A stretch of DNA of 64,000 bases. Origin: Pseudomonas sp. PSE14. GTDB taxonomy: Bacteria; Pseudomonadota; Gammaproteobacteria; Pseudomonadales; Pseudomonadaceae. The stretch is from the NCBI RefSeq assembly GCF_029203285.1, contig NZ_CP115669.1, forward strand, positions 2,728,001 to 2,792,000, given 5' to 3'. The position numbers were made by a program, and so were the translations under genes. Below the pieces are notes generated by a model, which was given only the letters and a program-made list of their open reading frames with translations, had not been told where the DNA came from and searched no databases. Numbering within the stretch: the first letter of the stretch is position 1; every line of letters starts with the position of its first letter. Below are positions 43,660 to 51,532 of the stretch, piece after piece.

Positions 43660-44691
43660 ATGGATCAGATTCTGTCGTTCCTGTCCGAGACCGTCCCTAA
43701 AGCCAAAACCGTAGAGCAACTCACACGTCCATTGCTGGCCCTGCTCGAAAGGGTGACGGGAATGGAGTCCACCTACCTGACGACCATCGACATCGAGCAC
43801 GGCGTGCAGCGGGTGGAGTTCGCGCGCAACATTGGCAAGATGGAAATTCCCGAGGGGCTGGTGGTGCCCTGGGAAGACACCTTGTGCAAGCGCGCGCTGG
43901 AGGAGAAGCGTCTGTACTCCGACGACGTTGCGCAGTGCTGGGGGGATTCGGATGCCGCCAAGGCGCTGGGCATCAAAACCTATGTGAGCGCCCCGATCAC
44001 CGCCCAGGATGGCCGGGTGCTCGGGACGGTTTGCGCTGCCAGTTCATCGAAGATCGCCCGTACGCCAGAGGTGGAGCCGATCCTGAGGCTGCTTTCCGGA
44101 CTGTTGGGGTATTCCCTGGAGCGGGAGCTGCTGGTCGAACGGCTGCAAACCGCGAACGCGGAACTGGCGAAGCTGGCGCTGACGGACTCCCTGACGGGGT
44201 TGCCTAACCGGCGCGCCATCCTGGGCGAACTCGAGCGTACGTTCGCGCTGGCCAGGCGCGAGCGGATGTACGTGCTGGTCGGCGTCGTGGATCTGGATGG
44301 GTTCAAGTACATCAACGATACCCATGGTCATCACGCCGGAGATGCCTTTTTGCAGGGCGTTTCCGGCCGGCTGCAGGACAGCCTGCGTTCCAGCGACATT
44401 CTGGGGCGTACCGGTGGCGATGAGTTCATCGTGATCGCGCTCGGCTCGTTCGACCCGCGGCAGGCCCCCGAGAACGACATGCTGCATGCAGCCCATCTGC
44501 TGCAGGATCGATTGGCGAACGCGACCATCGGGCGTTACCAGTTGGGGGTTGGACACGGGGACATCCAGTACAGCGGCGCCAGCGTCGGCGTCGTTGCGGT
44601 GCAACCCGATAACGTGGACGTGGATGAGGCCATCAAGCTGGCCGATCGGGAAATGTACAAGGTGAAGCAGCAGCGAAAGGTGGCCGGGTAG
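43660..44691 (+). CDS. GAF-GGDEF diguanylate cyclase
   Basis: Predicted cyclic-di-GMP synthase of 343 aa. A GAF sensor domain (about 20-155, with GKMEIPEGLVVPWEDTLC and YVSAPI) is joined by a short helix to a GGDEF domain. The active site is canonical GGDEF (252-256), and an allosteric I-site RSSD (243-246) lies five residues before it, so product inhibition is expected. No membrane segment, thus cytosolic. I use the ATG at 43660, although its ribosome binding site is weak; the 309 bp before it hold no recognisable gene. The GAF pattern resembles light- or redox-insensitive small-ligand sensors; ligand unknown. Confidence 0.87.
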   Translation: MDQILSFLSETVPKAKTVEQLTRPLLALLERVTGMESTYLTTIDIEHGVQRVEFARNIGKMEIPEGLVVPWEDTLCKRALEEKRLYSDDVAQCWGDSDAAKALGIKTYVSAPITAQDGRVLGTVCAASSSKIARTPEVEPILRLLSGLLGYSLERELLVERLQTANAELAKLALTDSLTGLPNRRAILGELERTFALARRERMYVLVGVVDLDGFKYINDTHGHHAGDAFLQGVSGRLQDSLRSSDILGRTGGDEFIVIALGSFDPRQAPENDMLHAAHLLQDRLANATIGRYQLGVGHGDIQYSGASVGVVAVQPDNVDVDEAIKLADREMYKVKQQRKVAG

Positions 44692-44827
44692 TAACGGTCT
44701 GCCTGGAGGTCATGCAGGCCGGCCGGGCCTGAGAAGGGACAGGCTCCCAGCGAATCACCCACCCTGGCAATGGCGCAAATGGCGAAAAGAGGGGAGCCAG
44801 GCGGCAAGCTCCTGGCTCCCGCGCCTG

Positions 44828-45658
44828 TCAGCCGCGCACGAAGGCGAGCAGATCGGCGTTGATGGTGTCGGCGTGGGTGGTTGGCATTCCGTGGGGGAAG
44901 CCGGAGTAGGTTTTCAGCGTGCTGTTCCTGAGCAGCTTCGCCGACAGCAGGCCCGAGTTCTCATAGGGCACTATCTGGTCGTCATCGCCGTGCATCACCA
45001 GGACCGGGATGGTCACGCTCTTCAGGTCTTCGGTGAAGTCCGTCTGCGAGAAGGCGACGATGCCGTCGTAGTGTGCCTTGGCGCCGCCCATCATGCCTTG
45101 CCGCCACCAGTTCCGGATGATGCCTTCCGAAGGTTTGGCACCCGGGCGGTTGTAGCCATAGAAGGGGCCGGCGGGGATGTCGTGATAGAACTGTGCGCGG
45201 TTGGCCGCGAGCTGGGCCTGGAGGTCATCGAAGACCTCCTTGGGCAGGCCGCCGGGATTGCTCGCGGTCTTCACCATCAGCGGCGGAACGGCGCTGATGA
45301 TGGCGGCCTTGGGCACAGGGTCCTCGCGGTGACGGGCGATGTAGTGGATGACCTCGCCGCCGCCGGTGGAGTGGCCGACATGAATGGCCCCCTGGGTGCC
45401 GAGATGCTGGACCACCGCGGCCACGTCATCGGCGTAGTGATCCATGTCGTGTCCGTCCCACACCTGGCTCGACCGACCATGTCCGCGACGATCGTGTGCG
45501 ACCACGCGGAAGCCATTGGCCAGGAAGAACAGCATCTGGGCATCCCAGTCGTCGGCACTGAGTGGCCAACCGTGGTGGAAGTGGATCACCTGGGCATCGC
45601 GCGGGCCCCAGTCCTTGTAGAAGATTTCTACGCCGTCCTTTGTCGTGACGTATCCCAT
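44828..45658 (-). CDS. Alpha/beta hydrolase, non-haem chloroperoxidase type
   Basis: Cofactor-free haloperoxidase/esterase-like enzyme of 276 aa. The nucleophile Ser97 is in GHSTGGGE, the Asp in MHGDDDQIVP and the His in GFPHGMP; the oxyanion motif HHGWPLS is typical of the family. I start at 45658 because AGGAG precedes it. A MerR-type promoter lies 295 bp upstream (45953-45983). In related bacteria such genes belong to oxidant or aldehyde stress regulons; the physiological substrate is unknown. Confidence 0.87.
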   Translation of the reverse strand: MGYVTTKDGVEIFYKDWGPRDAQVIHFHHGWPLSADDWDAQMLFFLANGFRVVAHDRRGHGRSSQVWDGHDMDHYADDVAAVVQHLGTQGAIHVGHSTGGGEVIHYIARHREDPVPKAAIISAVPPLMVKTASNPGGLPKEVFDDLQAQLAANRAQFYHDIPAGPFYGYNRPGAKPSEGIIRNWWRQGMMGGAKAHYDGIVAFSQTDFTEDLKSVTIPVLVMHGDDDQIVPYENSGLLSAKLLRNSTLKTYSGFPHGMPTTHADTINADLLAFVRG

Positions 45659-45952
45659 GTTTGCATCTCCTGTGGTGGGTGGAGTTCGGCACGCAGCAAT
45701 CAACAGTGCTGGTCATTGCCGCTCGTAACGGGAGTTCTTTTCCGCTCTCGCCGGACAGGTGGCGGTTCGATCGAGGCGACGGGCCGCAGTGGCATTGACG
45801 CCTGCGCTGCGAACGGCCTTGTCCAGGCTCCCCCGGGAACGGCGCGCCTTCCGGGGCGTTGCCGGTCGGCGCTTGTCGGGGCCTCTTCCATGAGCGGCGG
45901 TGGCGTTGTCGGTCGTACTGCGCAAGGCGCCCCAACGCTGAGCCGTTAGATC

Positions 45953-45983
45953 ACTCTAGGATTAAAGTAAGCTTTAAGGTCAA
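45953..45983 (-). promoter_or_regulatory. MerR-type promoter with 19-bp spacer (hydrolase side)
   Basis: On the minus strand, TTGACC (45978-45983) and TAGAGT (45953-45958) are 19 bp apart, the long spacer that MerR-family activators correct. The spacer region carries CTTAAAG-CTTA-CTTTAAT, a 7-4-7 inverted repeat. The same layout recurs at 47141-47171 and 47319-47349. 45659-45952 holds no clear gene. Confidence 0.75.
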
Positions 45984-46027
45984 TGCTTTTTGTGGGGCGG
46001 CATGAGGATTGGGGGGGCTTGCCCTGG

Positions 46028-46050
46028 AAAACCAGGCCCGATGGGCCTGG
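46028..46050 (-). terminator. Rho-independent terminator of the ADC-fold gene
   Basis: Minus-strand stem CCAGGCCC/GGGCCTGG with a 3-base loop, followed by TTTT, 18 bp after the stop at 46068. Confidence 0.75.
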
Positions 46051-46067
46051 CTTCATCCGCCGGACGT

Positions 46068-47075
46068 TCAGTCCTTGCCGATCAACGTGGCAAGCGGCCT
46101 GGGGGCATACAGCGCGCTCTGGAATTCCGGAACGTACTCGTACTTCATCATTTTCCCCAGTTTCAGCGGCTTGATGTACTCCGAGAGACTTCCGTCGCCG
46201 AGGATCAGTGTCGCCGCGTCGCCATCGGTGCTGCTTGCATGGCTGAGTTGTCGCGAAACCGCGTATCCATAGGTCAACTCGCCGTTCCTGTCGGTATTGG
46301 TAAAGCTGTTGGTTACCAGCTCGTCGTCCTTCGAGAGACCGGAGAGTTTGTCGGCCTTGAAGACGACATCCACTTTGCCGGTCTGGCTATCGATGATGTC
46401 GTAGGAGACCGTGTGGTCGTCTTCCCTGACGTTGATACCGGTAAGCCACTTGGGCAGGTTGTAGCCCACGACCCCGCGGACCCTTGCCAGTTCGGTGTTC
46501 ACCGGGAGCTTGAGTACATACCCCCAGTAATCCTTGGACATCGACTGGCCGATCAGCGTGATGGGACCAAGATTGGCATTGCCGGGCTTGCTGGTGACCA
46601 CGGAGAGTGCGACTTCGTTGTAGCTGTCATTGTCGCAGTAGTGATAGGAGTATGCAGTGAAGGCGACCAGGCCGCGCCCCGGCCATACCTGGAGTGGCTG
46701 CACTTTCTCCAGGACCCTGGCCGGCATCAGTTCCTTCAGCTTCTCGATGTCCGCCGTAAAGACAGCCGTCACCCTGCTGTTCCGGTAGTAGAAGTTAGGC
46801 GAATAGGACTCGAAGCCGATATCCACCCTGGTCTTGGTCAGCCCCTTGAACCAGCTCAGGTCGACATCCGGAGCTTCGGCGGCAATTACCGAGAGCGGTG
46901 GGTTTGAACGGTATCGGTCATACAGGCCGCCCTTGACCACAGGCACTTCATGGCCGGCGATAGTGATGATCGTACTTTCCGCCTGGCTGTTCGTTGCCGG
47001 GACCTCAGCCCATGCGTGGGCCGCCAGGGCATTCACGAAAAGTCCGGCTATTGCGACAACACTTCCGAGTTTCAT
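46068..47075 (-). CDS. Exported acetoacetate-decarboxylase-fold protein
   Basis: Protein of 335 aa with a signal peptide (cleaved near AHAWA, residue 23), hence periplasmic, followed by an acetoacetate decarboxylase (ADC)-like domain (about 45-325). ADC-family patterns are visible: YYRNSRVTAVFTADIEKLKELMP-type N-terminal strand pair, VAFTAYSYHYCDNDSYNEVALSV, and a C-terminal GKMMKYEYVPE. Cytosolic ADC enzymes decarboxylate via a Schiff-base Lys; whether that Lys is kept here needs alignment. An exported member is unusual. Its promoter has the MerR-type architecture shared with both neighbours, and a terminator follows at once. Confidence 0.8.
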   Translation of the reverse strand: MKLGSVVAIAGLFVNALAAHAWAEVPATNSQAESTIITIAGHEVPVVKGGLYDRYRSNPPLSVIAAEAPDVDLSWFKGLTKTRVDIGFESYSPNFYYRNSRVTAVFTADIEKLKELMPARVLEKVQPLQVWPGRGLVAFTAYSYHYCDNDSYNEVALSVVTSKPGNANLGPITLIGQSMSKDYWGYVLKLPVNTELARVRGVVGYNLPKWLTGINVREDDHTVSYDIIDSQTGKVDVVFKADKLSGLSKDDELVTNSFTNTDRNGELTYGYAVSRQLSHASSTDGDAATLILGDGSLSEYIKPLKLGKMMKYEYVPEFQSALYAPRPLATLIGKD

Positions 47076-47140
47076 GGTTCAAGTATCTCCAGAGTCATGC
47101 GTGGCACTTGCGGCACGCTATTGAGCGGCTTGCCGGTGGC

Positions 47141-47171
47141 ACCCTAACCTTGAACTGAACTTTAAGGTCAA
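47141..47171 (-). promoter_or_regulatory. MerR-type promoter with 19-bp spacer (ADC-fold gene)
   Basis: Minus-strand TTGACC (47166-47171) and TAGGGT (47141-47146), 19 bp apart, enclosing CTTAAAG-TTCA-GTTCAAG (7-4-7). The -10 box lies 66 bp before the ATG at 47075. Confidence 0.78.
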
Positions 47172-47318
47172 GGTCGCCAGGACATGGCTTTTCGTTTCTG
47201 GAGAATCGGGCGGCGAGGCGCGTGGATCAGGGAATTCGAGGCGATTTCCGGGTTTTTGAGTCATGCATGGGGCGGCCTCGATAAATCCCGTGAATGTCCG
47301 CAATAAGGAAACGCAGCC

Positions 47319-47349
47319 TTGACCTTGAAGTTGAGTTCAACCTTAGAGT
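47319..47349 (+). promoter_or_regulatory. MerR-type promoter with 19-bp spacer (DJ-1/PfpI gene)
   Basis: Plus-strand TTGACC (47319-47324) and TAGAGT (47344-47349), 19 bp apart, enclosing CTTGAAG-TTGA-GTTCAAC (7-4-7). It drives the DJ-1/PfpI gene starting at 47469 and is divergent from the promoter at 47141-47171. Confidence 0.78.
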
Positions 47350-47468
47350 GATTGTGGCTGGCGAGGAGCGGCGCGGTCCGCAGGCAGGGATGCGCGGATC
47401 GCATCGAACCCGCCGACTCCGTGGACGATTCAAGGCACAAGCTGGGGAAACAGAGGGCACTCGAGAAC

Positions 47469-48155
47469 ATGAGCAAGCGCATTCTTCACGTCGTTACCAA
47501 CGTCGCCCACTACGCTGACCCGTCCAAGCCGACCGGATTGTGGTTGGGCGAGCTGACCCATGCGTACCACGTCTTTGCCGCAAACGGGTATGAACAGCAC
47601 CTGGTGAGCCCCAAGGGGGGCGTATCGCCCCTGGAGCCGCGCTCGCTGAAATGGCCGCTTCTCGACCGCACGGCCAAGGCGTGGTTGAACGACGAGGCGA
47701 GCATGCGGCGCCTGGCGACGACCGCGCGACCGGAGGAGATCGACTCCGCTGACTTCGATGCCATCTATTTCACCGGCGGCCATGCCGTGATGTGGGACTT
47801 TCCCGACGACTCCGGATTGCAGAGGCTCACTCGCGAAATCCATGAGCGAGGAGGCGTCGTCTCTTCCGTTTGCCATGGTTACTGCGGGTTGCTGAATACC
47901 AGGTTGTCGGACGGTAGCCTGCTGGTCGCCGGTCGGCGGCTCACCGGTTATTCCTGGAACGAGGAAGTGCTGGCCGGTGTTGCCAGGCAAGTGCCCTACA
48001 ACTCCGAAGCGGAGATGAAGCGCCGGGGCGCCCGCTACGAGAAGGCTTTGCTGCCATTCGTCTCCAATGTCATCGTCGACGGTCGACTGGTTACGGGGCA
48101 GAACCCTCAGTCCGCGAAGGCGACGGCGGAGCAGGTGGTGGCGCTACTGAAATGA
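47469..48155 (+). CDS. DJ-1/PfpI-family protein (Hsp31-like)
   Basis: Cytosolic protein of 228 aa. The nucleophile elbow is SVCHGYC (Cys135, His136), and the acidic partner is Glu28 in GLWLGELTHAY, as in the Hsp31/YajL/type-1 glutamine amidotransferase clan. Members act as glyoxalase III, deglycase or peptidase-like repair proteins against reactive carbonyls. GAGGG precedes the ATG at 47469. In Bacillus a DJ-1/PfpI gene (yraA) belongs to the aldehyde-responsive AdhR (MerR/NmlR) regulon; the MerR-type promoter here makes the parallel attractive. A GC-rich hairpin follows the stop. Confidence 0.87.
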   Translation: MSKRILHVVTNVAHYADPSKPTGLWLGELTHAYHVFAANGYEQHLVSPKGGVSPLEPRSLKWPLLDRTAKAWLNDEASMRRLATTARPEEIDSADFDAIYFTGGHAVMWDFPDDSGLQRLTREIHERGGVVSSVCHGYCGLLNTRLSDGSLLVAGRRLTGYSWNEEVLAGVARQVPYNSEAEMKRRGARYEKALLPFVSNVIVDGRLVTGQNPQSAKATAEQVVALLK

Positions 48156-48344
48156 CCGCGCAGCGCGCCGTCGCGGTATCTGCCGGCGCGCTGCAGTCGG
48201 GTCCTCGGGGCCTGGGTTGCCGGGAGGCAAGGGCGGCAGGCCCGGCGATGGGTTTTCCTGCTGTCCCCTTTAACCCCCTTCGCTGTCCGCCAATGCCCTC
48301 CGCCACGATTGGCGCCTGACTTAACGTTGCTCCCTGCCCATGAC

Positions 48345-48352
48345 AACAAGAA
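48345..48352 (+). promoter_or_regulatory. AAnAAnAA motif before sphD
   Basis: AACAAGAA, 40 nt before the ATG at 48392. Candidate Crc/Hfq site, weaker because of its distance. Confidence 0.4.
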
Positions 48353-48391
48353 TCCGTGCCGCCGCCCGGCGCGGTAGAAGAGGGGAGCACT

Positions 48392-48760
48392 ATGCCAAAA
48401 CCCGGAACACCGCTGCTGCCGGCTGCCTTGCTGGCCCTGGCCGGACTGCTCGCCGGCTGCGGAGAAGACGCCGCGCCACCCACTCCTCGCAACACCGCCA
48501 CCCTGGTTCCCGCCGACCCCGCCCTGGCGAAGATTTACGACAGCAGCTGCAAACTGTGTCACGCCAACCCGGCCTCCGGGGCGCCGCTGGTTGGCGATGC
48601 CAAGGCCTGGAGCCCCCGCGTCGCCCAGGGCGCGGACAGCCTGCTGGACCACAGCATCAATGGCTACAAGGGCATGCCGCCGATGGGGATGTGCATGCAG
48701 TGCTCGGAGGACGAGTTCCTCGCGCTGATTTCCTTCATGTCCGGCCAGCCAATCCAATAA
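48392..48760 (+). CDS. sphD: Cytochrome c5-type lipoprotein of the sphingosine locus
   Basis: Membrane-anchored monohaem cytochrome of 122 aa. The signal ends LLAGC (lipid Cys23), the haem site is CKLCH (53-57), and GMPPMGMCMQC holds the axial Met plus the Cys pair typical of cytochrome c5. GAGGGGAG precedes the ATG. It is first of three co-directional genes (16-17 bp gaps) matching P. aeruginosa PA5328-PA5326. It probably takes electrons from the periplasmic FAD enzyme encoded next. Confidence 0.85.
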   Translation: MPKPGTPLLPAALLALAGLLAGCGEDAAPPTPRNTATLVPADPALAKIYDSSCKLCHANPASGAPLVGDAKAWSPRVAQGADSLLDHSINGYKGMPPMGMCMQCSEDEFLALISFMSGQPIQ

Positions 48761-48776
48761 GTACAGGGTCCTCTCG

Positions 48777-50171
48777 ATGGCAATTCATCTCACCCGCCGC
48801 CAACTGCTGCAGCGTGCTGGCGTTGCCGGCGCGTTCGCGGCGCTTTCCACCACTCCGATGGCGGCGGAGCTGGCCCGCACGCCACGCCTGATCCCCTGGC
48901 GCAACTGGTCCGGCGCGCAGAGCTGCCTGCCCCAGGCGCGCCTGGCGCCGCAGAACCTGGACGAACTGGTGCAGGTCATCCGCCAGGCCCAGGGCAAGGT
49001 GCGCCCGGTGGGCTCGGCGCACTCCTTCAGCGCCCTGGTGCCTACCGACGGCACGCTGGTGTCGCTGAGCTACTTCAACGGTCTGCTCGGCCACGACACC
49101 AGGACGCTGCAGGCGGAATTCGCCGCCGGCACGCCGATGTCGCAGATGGGCGCGGCGCTGAAGGCGGTCGGTCAGGCGCTGCCGAACATGGCCGACATTG
49201 ACTACCAGACCCTGGCCGGGGCGATCTCTACCTCGACCCACGGCACCGGCGTTGGCTTCGGCTCCTATTCCTCCCACGTCACCGGACTGCAACTGGTGAC
49301 CGCCAGCGGCGAAGTGCTGGACTGCGACGCCCAGCGCCACCCTGAGGTATTCAATGCCGCGCGGGTGTCCCTCGGTGCCTTCGGTGTGGCCACCCGGGTA
49401 CGCCTGCAGAACCGCGAGGCCTATCGCCTGCGCGAGCGGCAGTGGATTGCGAAGACCGAGGAGCTGCTGGAGGACGTGGAGAAGAACACCCGCGAGAACC
49501 AGCACTGGGAAATGCTGGTGATCACCCATTCCGATTACGCGCTGTCCGTCGCCCTGAACGAGACCACCGACCCGGCCACACCGCCGCTGGACCCTGCCGA
49601 GGAGGGCGGCAACGAGTTCGTCAGCATCATCGAGGACCTCGACAAGTACGGCAGCGATTTCCCGGCCGCGCGCCGGGCTCTGCTCAACAGCCTGCGCCAC
49701 ATCGCCAGCTTCGACGACCGCGTCGGCGACTCCTACGAGATCTACGCCAACGTGCGCAACGTGCGCTTCAACGAGATGGAATACTCGGTGCCGGCGGAGC
49801 ACGGCCCGGCCTGCCTGCGGGAAATCCTCAAGAAAATCCGCGACAAGGACCTGCGCACCTGGTTCCCCATCGAGTACCGCTACGTGAAGGCCGACGACAT
49901 TCCCCTGAGCATGTTCGAGGGCCGCGACAGCTGTTCCATCTCCGTGCACCAGCACTACAGCATGGACCACCACAACTTCTTCGCGGCGATCGAACCGATC
50001 TTCTGGAAGTATGCGGGGCGGCCGCACTGGGGCAAGCTGCACACCTTGAACGCGCGGACCCTGCAACCGCTCTACCCGCGCTGGAAGGAATTCACCGAGG
50101 TACGCCAGGCGCTGGACCCGCAGGGCAAGTTCCTCAATGCCCACCTGGCCTCGATCCTGGGTGTGGCCTGA
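48777..50171 (+). CDS. sphC: Tat-exported FAD-linked oxidoreductase (lactone/alditol oxidase family), SphC
   Basis: Periplasmic flavoenzyme of 464 aa. The twin-arginine signal TRRQLLQ is at 6-12. The FAD-binding PCMH domain contains PVGSAHSFS, with His82 in the position used for covalent FAD in alditol oxidases, and GAISTSTHGTG. The C-terminal half is the ALO-type substrate domain ending LDPQGKFLN. The known P. aeruginosa sphBCD operon is induced by sphingosine through SphR and needed for its use. Oxidation of a sphingoid hydroxyl, with electrons passing to SphD, is my inference from gene order. Confidence 0.85.
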   Translation: MAIHLTRRQLLQRAGVAGAFAALSTTPMAAELARTPRLIPWRNWSGAQSCLPQARLAPQNLDELVQVIRQAQGKVRPVGSAHSFSALVPTDGTLVSLSYFNGLLGHDTRTLQAEFAAGTPMSQMGAALKAVGQALPNMADIDYQTLAGAISTSTHGTGVGFGSYSSHVTGLQLVTASGEVLDCDAQRHPEVFNAARVSLGAFGVATRVRLQNREAYRLRERQWIAKTEELLEDVEKNTRENQHWEMLVITHSDYALSVALNETTDPATPPLDPAEEGGNEFVSIIEDLDKYGSDFPAARRALLNSLRHIASFDDRVGDSYEIYANVRNVRFNEMEYSVPAEHGPACLREILKKIRDKDLRTWFPIEYRYVKADDIPLSMFEGRDSCSISVHQHYSMDHHNFFAAIEPIFWKYAGRPHWGKLHTLNARTLQPLYPRWKEFTEVRQALDPQGKFLNAHLASILGVA

Positions 50172-50187
50172 CAAGGAAGGAGAGTGC

Positions 50188-51465
50188 ATGAAGCGACGCC
50201 ACTTCATCGTCGGCGCGGCCGGAGCGGGCGTCCTGCTCGCCGGTGCCGGCGCCTGGCTACGCCCCACTGACAAGGGGGCCCCGTATAGCGACTACTTCGC
50301 CCGGCTGAACCGCGAGTTGCGCGAGCACGGGCCGATGCGCCCGGTGATGCTGATCGACCTGGACCGGCTGGATCACAACGTCGACGTGGTGATGCAGTCG
50401 GTTCGCCGCGCCGGCAAGCAGCTGCGGCTGGTAGAGAAGTCCCTGCCATCGCCACAACTGCTCGATTACATCGCCAGGCGCGCCGGCACCCGCCGGCTGA
50501 TGTCGTTCCACCAGCCTTTCCTCAACCACGATGCCGAGCGCTTCCCCGACGCCGACCTGTTGCTGGGCAAGCCGCTGCCGGTGCGCTCGGCGCAGGAGTT
50601 CTACCAGAACCTTCGCGGCCCGTTTGATCCGACGACCCAGCTGCAATGGCTGCTGGACACCCCCGAGCGCCTGCAGCAGTACCTGGCCCTGGCGCAGGGA
50701 TTGAACACCCGGATGCGGATCAATATCGAGCTGGACGTCGGCCTGCACCGTGGCGGCGTGGCTGATCACGCAACCCTGGGGCGGATGCTCACGCTGATCG
50801 GCGCCAACCCGCAGCACCTGGAGTTCGCCGGCTTCATGGGCTACGACCCCTTCGTCGGCATGGGCGTGCCCGGCATCCTCGGCTCGCCGGAAGAACTCTT
50901 CGCCAAAGTCATGAAGCTCTACGATGGCTTCGTCGATTACGCCCGCACGCAACATGCCGCGCTCTGGAAACCGGGGCTGACGCTCAACACCGCCGGCAGC
51001 CCGAGCTACCGCATGCACGAGCACGAGCGCACCAGCAGCGAGGTGTCGGTGGGGTCGGCGCTGGTCAAGCCGACGCACTACGACCTGCCGTCGCTGGTGG
51101 ACCACCAGCCCGCAGCCTTCATCGCCACGCCAGTGCTCAAGAGCACCGGCGCGGTGGAGATTCCGGCGCTGGACGACAGGTCGGCGCTGTTCTCCTGGTG
51201 GGATCCGAACCAGCGCGGGACCTTCTTCATCTACGGCGGCAACTGGCTGGCCGAGCCCGAGTCGCCTGCTGGCCTGCAATTCAACGGCCTGTACGGGCGC
51301 AGCTCCAACCAGGAGATGGTCAACGGTTCCAGCGCCGTGGGGCTCAAGGTGGACGACCAGGTGTTCCTGCGGCCGACCCAGTCCGAATCGATCCTGCTGC
51401 AGTTCGGCGACCTGCTGGCGGTGCGCGGCGGCCGCATCGTCGAGCACTGGCCGGTCTATAGCTGA
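50188..51465 (+). CDS. sphB: Exported PLP fold-type III enzyme (alanine racemase N-terminal/D-threonine aldolase-like), SphB
   Basis: PLP-dependent enzyme of 425 aa with a twin-arginine start MKRRHFIVG and a hydrophobic stretch, so probably Tat-exported. The N-terminal barrel contains MLIDLDRLDHN and the likely PLP Lys84 in VEKSLPS; the C-terminal part matches the DSD1 domain, whose zinc/His residues occur in retro-aldol enzymes. AAGGAAGGAGAG precedes the ATG. As a putative aldolase acting on a 2-amino-3-hydroxy or 3-oxo compound it fits sphingoid-base breakdown. A strong terminator follows. Confidence 0.83.
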   Translation: MKRRHFIVGAAGAGVLLAGAGAWLRPTDKGAPYSDYFARLNRELREHGPMRPVMLIDLDRLDHNVDVVMQSVRRAGKQLRLVEKSLPSPQLLDYIARRAGTRRLMSFHQPFLNHDAERFPDADLLLGKPLPVRSAQEFYQNLRGPFDPTTQLQWLLDTPERLQQYLALAQGLNTRMRINIELDVGLHRGGVADHATLGRMLTLIGANPQHLEFAGFMGYDPFVGMGVPGILGSPEELFAKVMKLYDGFVDYARTQHAALWKPGLTLNTAGSPSYRMHEHERTSSEVSVGSALVKPTHYDLPSLVDHQPAAFIATPVLKSTGAVEIPALDDRSALFSWWDPNQRGTFFIYGGNWLAEPESPAGLQFNGLYGRSSNQEMVNGSSAVGLKVDDQVFLRPTQSESILLQFGDLLAVRGGRIVEHWPVYS

Positions 51466-51483
51466 ACGCCGGCTCCGCCCAAT

Positions 51484-51517
51484 AAAAAACCTCAGGTCGA
51501 TGACCTGAGGTTTTTTT
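51484..51517. terminator. Bidirectional terminator between sphB and sphA
   Basis: Perfect 9-bp stem CCTCAGGTC/GACCTGAGG with a GAT loop, flanked by A6 on the left and T7 on the right, so it can end both convergent transcripts. Confidence 0.92.
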
Positions 51518-51532
51518 CTGTCCGCGAAGAAC

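Noticed and set aside
45426-45935. Minus-strand open frame of 169 codons between the MerR-type promoter and the hydrolase
   Set aside because: It overlaps the start of the hydrolase in another frame, is Arg/Pro/Gly-rich and lacks a ribosome binding site. It cannot be excluded as a gene remnant.
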